A stretch of 32,587 nucleotides of DNA from Flavobacteriales bacterium (GTDB lineage: Bacteria > Bacteroidota > Bacteroidia > Flavobacteriales > Flavobacteriaceae). The notes under the pieces are model-generated. The model was not told where the DNA came from. It did no database searches and was given only the letters and a program-made list of their open reading frames with translations. Position numbers and translations under genes: made by a program. Below, one piece after another: positions 24,666 to 30,415 of this stretch. The first letter of the stretch is position 1. The number at the start of each line of letters is the position of its first letter. The stretch spans positions 1 to 32,587 of the forward strand of contig SGZI01000009.1 in assembly GCA_004213965.1 (NCBI GenBank), written 5' to 3'.

Positions 24666-25850
24666 CTATTGTCTGATTGAATTTGTGAAGTATTTAATTA
24701 GATAAAAATACCTAATTATTAATGCTAAAATTAATGAAATTAAACTAATGTTAAAGACTTGAACTCCAACAATCCAATGAAGGCACATAAGCAATAGCAT
24801 AATAACAATTAATTTTAGGTATGATATAACCCATTTTTTTTGTTTACTCTTAAGTAATTCAATAAATAGAATTAAATTAAAAGGAATTGCCCATAATAGA
24901 TTGTAATTCCATGCAGATGCTGTGTGATTACTAAAAAACCATAAGTAGATTAATAATAATCCAATTATCCCTGTAATTATTAAAATAATGGAGTCTAATA
25001 GTACACTTCTTGTTCTTCTTAAGTAATCTATATAGGTGATTGAAATAATAATTAATGATAAAATTAGTAAGAAATATAAAGGTGAAATTAATGTTTCAGT
25101 ATATTTTGAGTATTCGCCAAATAATATTGAGGTTGTTACTAAACTTCCATTTCTAATGTTTGAATTACCTAGCTGGTCAAAATATGATTTTAAATTATAT
25201 GGAAGAAATAATTCGTCTTGAGAGTTGATATTTTTATCAATTACAGCTCCAAGACATATGTCAATCCCTAATGCTCCCCAGGAATTTGGGTTAATATTTT
25301 CATAAACTAATTTTCTATATGAATTTGTGCTTACATTGATTTTATGTAAATCTTCATTTTTAATATCTTCTTCAAGAATTTCATTAAATAGATCAGCTAT
25401 TTTTGTAGAACAATTATTCTCAAAATAATTGTACTCATAAAATTTATTCGCTTCTTTAGAATTTGTAATTAGCTTGTTTACAAATATTCTTTTTTGGTAC
25501 TCAGATAAATCTAATTTTTGTTCGATAATTTGTCTGGATTGATTTACATAGTTGTTGTAAAAATTTTCATAATTATTTAAACCAAGACTATATATAGGTC
25601 TTCCTTTTACAAAATTTCCATAAAAATTAGGCGCATTATAATCATAGACGCCATAATTAAATACTATATCATAATTATTAATTTCATCGATTACTCTAAT
25701 GCCTGAATGACCAAATGCATCACTTAAAGAATTTCCAGGTCCAATAGTCAGAATGCTGATATGGTATTGAGCAGATTCTTCTTTATTTTCCTGTGCATAA
25801 ACTTGAAGAATAAATAAAGATAAAAGGATAAGTAAAATTTTTCTAACCAT
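24666..25850 (-). CDS. lnb: Lnb-type lipoprotein N-acyltransferase candidate (former DUF4105)
   Basis: The track start (25877) is a TTG overlapping the PorV-like gene; the ATG at 25850 begins a normal signal peptide (MVRKILLILLSLFILQVYAQ) and is preferred, for 394 residues. The exported N-terminal domain has ISILTIGPGNSLSDAFGHSGIRV and NYFENNCSTKIADLFNEIL; the conserved His and Cys are the probable catalytic pair. The last third holds about five membrane helices. This is the architecture of DUF4105 proteins, identified in Bacteroides as Lnb, which moves an acyl chain to the N-terminus of lipoproteins. Orthology here is inferred from sequence pattern alone. Confidence 0.75.
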   Translation of the reverse strand: MVRKILLILLSLFILQVYAQENKEESAQYHISILTIGPGNSLSDAFGHSGIRVIDEINNYDIVFNYGVYDYNAPNFYGNFVKGRPIYSLGLNNYENFYNNYVNQSRQIIEQKLDLSEYQKRIFVNKLITNSKEANKFYEYNYFENNCSTKIADLFNEILEEDIKNEDLHKINVSTNSYRKLVYENINPNSWGALGIDICLGAVIDKNINSQDELFLPYNLKSYFDQLGNSNIRNGSLVTTSILFGEYSKYTETLISPLYFLLILSLIIISITYIDYLRRTRSVLLDSIILIITGIIGLLLIYLWFFSNHTASAWNYNLLWAIPFNLILFIELLKSKQKKWVISYLKLIVIMLLLMCLHWIVGVQVFNISLISLILALIIRYFYLIKYFTNSIRQ

Positions 25851-25854
25851 AAGT

Positions 25855-26922
25855 TTATCTAAATAAATTAAAATCAAATTTTAATGAAAATATATTAGAA
25901 TATAAAGCAATACTTTGATTTCCAATGTCTGTAAATGCATAATCCATTTCAATACTTTTATATTTGAATCCAATTCCAAAATTTGGCTGAAAGCTAACTT
26001 CACTAGAATTATCAAACTGCAACTCATTTTGAAAGTTACCCATACCAAGTCTTAGAAAAACTAGGTCAATATAGCCAAGCTCTAATCCTATTGCAGGATT
26101 TATACTAGCAAAATTAGTGGAAATTATATCATTATTTTCTTCAAACTTTACTATTAGGTCTAATGCTGCTAATAAAGTATAATCATTTTTTATATCTATT
26201 TCTTTTGAAACACCTAACTGTAATTTTGGAATGGTTATTTCTGTACCAGTAGGTATTTCTTGATTTTGACCTTCGATTGCATTTTGAATATCATCTAATT
26301 TATCTTCATTTATACTCCAAGAATTATAGGTTGTTGTAATGTCTCTTGCCATTAAGCCAAAATTCCAATCATTATCAGTTTTAAACTGTATGCCAAAATC
26401 AAATCCAAAACCCCAAGAACTAGAAAAATCTCCTATAATTCTTCTGATAATTTTTAAATTAACCCCATAGTTTAAATTTTTAAACTTTAATCTTCTCGCA
26501 TAAGAGAATAGAAATGCATAATCAGCAGTTGAGAATAAGTTTATTCTATCAAAATTTATATTCCCTTGATCATCAATTAACTGTGTTGTATCTAGAATAT
26601 CATCAACACCAAACCTTACCATAGAGAATCCTAATGCTGAATCATCATCAATTGGTGTTGCATAAGCAATAAAATTATATGTTGCTATATTGGCAAAATA
26701 GTTTGAATGCATTAGTGAAATTTGTTTGTCTTCTAGTTGTAATAGGCCAGCTGGATTCCAATAAGTTGAGTTAACATCTGATATGTTAGAAACTACAGCA
26801 TTGCTCATTCCTATTGATTGAGCATCTACACCAATATTTAGGAACTCATTAGAATATTTTGAATTATCCTGTGCATTTATTCCTACAATGGAAAATAATA
26901 ATAAGAAAACTAACCTCTTCAT
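25855..26922 (-). CDS. PorV/PorQ-family outer-membrane protein
   Basis: The track start at 26937 is a TTG; the ATG at 26922 (MKRLVFLLLFSIVGINAQ) gives a signal peptide ending at AQ and is preferred, for 355 residues. The mature start NEFLNIGVDAQSIGMSNAVVSNISDVNSTYWNPAGLLQL is the conserved opening of PorV/PorQ (FadL-like) 14-stranded barrels, and many alternating hydrophobic strands follow, ending in a C-terminal aromatic FSLKFDFNLF. Some members are type IX secretion components, others are uncharacterised porin-like barrels. True PorV identity is not supported, so no gene symbol is given. Confidence 0.85.
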   Translation of the reverse strand: MKRLVFLLLFSIVGINAQDNSKYSNEFLNIGVDAQSIGMSNAVVSNISDVNSTYWNPAGLLQLEDKQISLMHSNYFANIATYNFIAYATPIDDDSALGFSMVRFGVDDILDTTQLIDDQGNINFDRINLFSTADYAFLFSYARRLKFKNLNYGVNLKIIRRIIGDFSSSWGFGFDFGIQFKTDNDWNFGLMARDITTTYNSWSINEDKLDDIQNAIEGQNQEIPTGTEITIPKLQLGVSKEIDIKNDYTLLAALDLIVKFEENNDIISTNFASINPAIGLELGYIDLVFLRLGMGNFQNELQFDNSSEVSFQPNFGIGFKYKSIEMDYAFTDIGNQSIALYSNIFSLKFDFNLFR

Positions 26923-26923
26923 T

Positions 26924-26938
26924 ATTGATAATATCAAT
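26924..26938. repeat. Perfect 15-base palindrome before the PorV-like gene
   Basis: ATTGATAATATCAAT has 7-base arms around a single central base and lies 1 base upstream of the preferred ATG at 26922, in the leader region. It could be an operator or an mRNA hairpin near the start codon, or a chance product of AT-rich DNA. Confidence 0.5.
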
Positions 26939-27056
26939 AAAAACTTCTAATTGACTTTGTTATTGTGTTATATTCTATAAACAATCCAAAATCAATAAGG
27001 TATATAAAGATATTATTTAATAAGTTACTATATTAGTATTCAAATCTGAATTTTTA

Positions 27057-27767
27057 ATTATTAGAATCATTCCTAACATATTAACTCTGTTGAATCTTTT
27101 TTTAGGATGTATTATTACATTGCTTTTGATAGAAGACAATTTATCAATGCAATCTATTTCTTACCTTATTTTGATTGCATTATTTTTTGATTTTATGGAT
27201 GGATTAATAGCTAGAAAATTTAATATGGAAAGTAAATTAGGTGCTCAGCTAGATTCATTAGCGGATCTAATTTCTTTTGGATTGGTTCCAGGGATTATAA
27301 TGTATAAATTGTTTATGGAAGTCTCTCTTGACCCGTTTTTACCTTTATTAGGCTTTTTAATAACATTAGCTTCGGCATATAGACTAGCTAACTTTAATTT
27401 ATCTAATAATCAATTAAAATATTTTAAAGGCTTGCCAACTCCGGCAAATACTATATTTATTTTATCTCTAATGTTAATTGTAGAATCATCCAACAACTTA
27501 TTTATAAGTGAGGTAATTGTAAGTAATAATTTTTTGATTTTTATTACTATTTTAAGCTGTTATTTACTAAACTCAAGATTTAAATTAATTAATCTAAAGT
27601 TTAAAGATTTTAATTTTAAAGGTCTTAATAAATATAGAATTTTACTTGTTTTAGTTTCCCTAACACTACTTGTTGTTGTCAAGGAAGCTTCTATCCCAAT
27701 TATTTTAGTAATTTATTATATAGTATCTTATTTTACCTTAAGAAGAGTAGAATATAGATCTAATTAA
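27057..27767 (+). CDS. pssA: CDP-diacylglycerol-serine O-phosphatidyltransferase, unusual start
   Basis: Makes phosphatidylserine from CDP-diacylglycerol and serine, the first step to phosphatidylethanolamine. The CDP-alcohol phosphotransferase signature is DFMDGLIARKFNMESKLGAQLDSLADLISFG, with the D-G-A-R-G-D-D motif residues. Seven or so hydrophobic helices fit the family. The track start (27090, TTG) would drop the conserved IIPNILTLLNLFLGC helix, which is open in frame up to a stop at 27021. No ATG, GTG or TTG occurs in that upstream frame, so I place the start at ATT 27057 as a guess (236 residues). Its stop overlaps the lptB stop in TTAA. Confidence 0.85.
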   Translation: MIRIIPNILTLLNLFLGCIITLLLIEDNLSMQSISYLILIALFFDFMDGLIARKFNMESKLGAQLDSLADLISFGLVPGIIMYKLFMEVSLDPFLPLLGFLITLASAYRLANFNLSNNQLKYFKGLPTPANTIFILSLMLIVESSNNLFISEVIVSNNFLIFITILSCYLLNSRFKLINLKFKDFNFKGLNKYRILLVLVSLTLLVVVKEASIPIILVIYYIVSYFTLRRVEYRSN

Positions 27768-28495
27768 GATTTTTTCCTTAGTTCAAAGTTTTGGCCTAAA
27801 TAGACTTTTCTAACAGTTTCATCATCAGCTAGTTCCTCAGGTTTGCCATCTTTAAGAATACTCCCTTCGAACATAAGGTATGTCCTGTCAGTTATTGCTA
27901 GGGTTTCACGAACATTATGATCTGTAATAAGTATACCAATATTTTTTTCAGTAAGCTTAGTAATTATCTTCTGAATATCTTCAACAGCTAGAGGATCAAC
28001 CCCTGCAAATGGTTCGTCTAGAAGTATGAAGTTTGGATCAGTAGCAAGAGCTCTTGCTATTTCTGTCCTTCTTCTTTCGCCACCTGAAAGTAAATCTCCC
28101 CTATTTTTTCTTATGTGAGTTAAGCCAAACTCATCCAATAAAGACTCCATTTTTTTATTTTGATCCTTTTTAGATAATTTGGTTAATTGTAGAACACTTA
28201 AAATATTATTTTCAACGCTCATTTTTCTAAAGACAGAAGCTTCTTGAGCTAAATACCCAATTCCATACTGAGCTCTCTTATACATCGGAAATTTAGTAAT
28301 TTCTTCTTGATCTAGATAAATTTTTCCTGAGTTGGGTTTTATTAATCCTACAATCATATAAAATGAAGTTGTTTTGCCAGCACCATTTGGACCGAGTAAG
28401 CCAACTATCTCACCTTGCTTTAACTGCAGAGAAATATCTTTAACAACTTTCTTCCCAGAATAAGATTTCATTAAATTATCAGCCTTTAAAATCAT
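27764..28495 (-). CDS. lptB: LPS export ABC transporter ATP-binding protein
   Basis: The cytoplasmic ATPase of the LptB2FGC complex that powers lipopolysaccharide extraction from the inner membrane. The 243-residue protein has Walker A GLLGPNGAGKTTSFY (about 33-47), the Q-loop GIGYLAQEASVFRKM, signature LLSGGERRRTEIARAL, Walker B FILLDEPFAGVDP and H-loop LITDHNVRETL. GLLGPNGAGKTTSFYMIVGL and the VFRKMSVENN segment are LptB-specific relative to LivF-like proteins. The start codon overlaps the tatC stop (ATGA) by 4 bases, indicating translational coupling. Confidence 0.96.
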   Translation of the reverse strand: MILKADNLMKSYSGKKVVKDISLQLKQGEIVGLLGPNGAGKTTSFYMIVGLIKPNSGKIYLDQEEITKFPMYKRAQYGIGYLAQEASVFRKMSVENNILSVLQLTKLSKKDQNKKMESLLDEFGLTHIRKNRGDLLSGGERRRTEIARALATDPNFILLDEPFAGVDPLAVEDIQKIITKLTEKNIGILITDHNVRETLAITDRTYLMFEGSILKDGKPEELADDETVRKVYLGQNFELRKKS

Positions 28496-29298
28496 CTATT
28501 TTGTTTTTTTAAAACTAACCTAGAAATAAATATACTTATTTGATATAAAATCATTACAGGAATCGCAACAATAATTTGACTAGCTACATCAGGAGGTGTA
28601 ATAATTGCAGCAAAAGTTAAAACAATCAAAATTGCGTATTTTCTATATTTTATTAATGATTTGGGTGTAACTACTCCTATTCTAGTTAAGAAAAATATTA
28701 TTATAGGTAACTCAAACATAATTCCACAAGCCAAACAAGAAGATCTAACTAATGCAATGTAGGAGCTAATGTCAATTTCATTTAAGACTTCATTTGAAAC
28801 TTGATACCCTCCTAAAAAGTTAATTGAAAGTGGAGCTACAACATAATAGCCAAACAAAACTCCAAGAAAGAATAAAAAAGAGCAAATAAATATAAAACCT
28901 CTAGATTTGGTTTTTTCAGTTTTTAATAATCCTGGACTTATAAACTTCCATAATTCGTAAATAACATATGGAAAAGATAAGATGAACCCTCCAATTATAG
29001 ACGTCCATATATGAGCAGAAAATTGCCCGCCCATTGTTCTATTTTGAATAACAAATGGAAATTCAGTACCACAAAAGTTAGTTTCAACACCAATAATAGT
29101 CGCTGTTTCACACAAAAACCTATAAGTTGGGAAAGACATGTTTTTTGGTCCAAATATTATGGTATCAAATATAAAATCCTTCATTATAAAGCAAGCAAAT
29201 CCTGTTATTATAATTGCAAACATTGATCTAAGGATATGCCATCTTAATTCTTCAAGATGTTCTAAAAATGACATGTTATCAACTTGATTGTTGCTCAC
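28492..29298 (-). CDS. tatC: Twin-arginine translocase subunit TatC
   Basis: The signal-peptide receptor of the Tat pathway for folded proteins. It has the N-terminal MSFLEHLEELRWHILRSMF, the first periplasmic loop with a large insert typical of Bacteroidota, the RGFIFICSFLFFLGVLFGYYVVAPLSINFL helix, and the LTRIGVVTPKSLIKYRKYAILIVLTFAAIITPPD-region. Six membrane segments can be placed. The start at 29298 is GTG, and its G is also the last base of the kdsD TAG stop; the ATG at 29274 would begin at MSFLEHLEELRW, but flavobacterial TatC often has a short extension, so GTG is kept. No TatA/B lies here. Confidence 0.95.
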   Translation of the reverse strand: MSNNQVDNMSFLEHLEELRWHILRSMFAIIITGFACFIMKDFIFDTIIFGPKNMSFPTYRFLCETATIIGVETNFCGTEFPFVIQNRTMGGQFSAHIWTSIIGGFILSFPYVIYELWKFISPGLLKTEKTKSRGFIFICSFLFFLGVLFGYYVVAPLSINFLGGYQVSNEVLNEIDISSYIALVRSSCLACGIMFELPIIIFFLTRIGVVTPKSLIKYRKYAILIVLTFAAIITPPDVASQIIVAIPVMILYQISIFISRLVLKKQNR

Positions 29299-30263
29299 TA
29301 TACTATACCTTCTTTAATTAGACTTTGGATATGCAAAACCCCAACATACTTATTTTTTTCAGCTACAATTAACTGAGATATTTTGTTTGCTTTCATAATA
29401 GATAAAGCTTCTGTTGCAAGTATATTTTTGCTTATTATTTTAGGATTTTTACTCATTATTTCATGAGCTTTAACTTTAGATATATCTTGGCTTTTTAGCA
29501 ATTGACGTCTTAGGTCACCATCAGTTATTACACCAACAATTTTGTTTTTCTCCATTACAACTGCAACCCCTAACATTTTATTGGAAATTTCAATAATTAC
29601 ATCTTTCATTAAGTCTGAAGCATCTACATTAGGAAGAGCTTTTGAGTTAATTACATCTTCAACTTTTAAGAATAACTTTTTTCCTAGACTTCCTCCAGGA
29701 TGATATTTTGCAAAATCATTTGATGAAAACCTTCTTAATTTTACTAAACAAACAGCAATTGCATCACCTATAACAAGTTGAGCAGTAGTACTTGTAGTAG
29801 GAGCTAGATTATTAGGACATGCTTCTGTATCTACGTAGCTATTAATTACAATGTCTGATTTTTCAGACAAATAACTATTGGTTTCACCTGTTATAGCTAT
29901 AAGTTTATTTGAGATTTTTTTTATATAAGGGACCAATGCTTTTATCTCAGGAGTATTCCCGCTTTTAGAAATACAAATAATTATGTCATGTTCTTGAATT
30001 AGCCCTAAATCTCCATGAATTGCATCAGCAGCATGCATAAAAATTGAAGGGGTTCCAGTGGAATTAAATGTTGCTACAATTTTTTGAGCAATAATAGCGC
30101 TTTTACCTATACCACTTACAATTACTCTTCCTTTTGATTTACTAATTAGGCTTACCGCCTTTTCAAAATCTTTATTTAGCAGTTTAGATAGATTTTTAAT
30201 ACTACTTGCTTGAAGTTCAATAGTCTCTTTGGCAAAACTTAGAACAGAATTTATTTCTTTCAA
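29298..30263 (-). CDS. kdsD: Arabinose-5-phosphate isomerase (KdsD/KpsF)
   Basis: Converts ribulose-5-phosphate to arabinose-5-phosphate, the first committed step in Kdo synthesis for LPS. The 321-residue protein has an N-terminal SIS domain (SKGRVIVSGIGKSAIIAQK, FNSTGTPSIFMHAADAIHGDLG, ISKSGNTPEI) and two C-terminal CBS domains (LPNVDASDLMKDVII and KAHEIMSKNPKIIS). The start is TTG at 30263: in-frame TAA at 30267-30269 leaves no ATG upstream, and no Met appears until the SIS domain. It is the first gene of a kdsD-tatC-lptB operon and is divergent from recQ across about 150 AT-rich bases. Confidence 0.95.
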   Translation of the reverse strand: MKEINSVLSFAKETIELQASSIKNLSKLLNKDFEKAVSLISKSKGRVIVSGIGKSAIIAQKIVATFNSTGTPSIFMHAADAIHGDLGLIQEHDIIICISKSGNTPEIKALVPYIKKISNKLIAITGETNSYLSEKSDIVINSYVDTEACPNNLAPTTSTTAQLVIGDAIAVCLVKLRRFSSNDFAKYHPGGSLGKKLFLKVEDVINSKALPNVDASDLMKDVIIEISNKMLGVAVVMEKNKIVGVITDGDLRRQLLKSQDISKVKAHEIMSKNPKIISKNILATEALSIMKANKISQLIVAEKNKYVGVLHIQSLIKEGIV

Positions 30264-30415
30264 AATTTATTATTTCTGCATCCAATAAATTGAGTTAAAA
30301 TTTCAAATGCATTTTATTATACAAAAAAACAAAATTTTTACTAAAGAATTTCTTAAAATTATCATAATATCTTATCTTAATAGTAGTATAAAAAATGATA
30401 TACTATAGTGATTAA

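Noticed and set aside
25036-25221. 61-residue plus-strand ORF inside the lnb candidate
   Set aside because: Shadow ORF over membrane-helix coding sequence, no motif.
29011-29226. 71-residue plus-strand ORF inside tatC
   Set aside because: Antisense shadow with random composition.
30264-30415. Regulatory or RNA element between kdsD and recQ
   Set aside because: About 150 AT-rich bases with short imperfect palindromes (for example AAGAATTTCTT) but no clear promoter pair, terminator or structured RNA.
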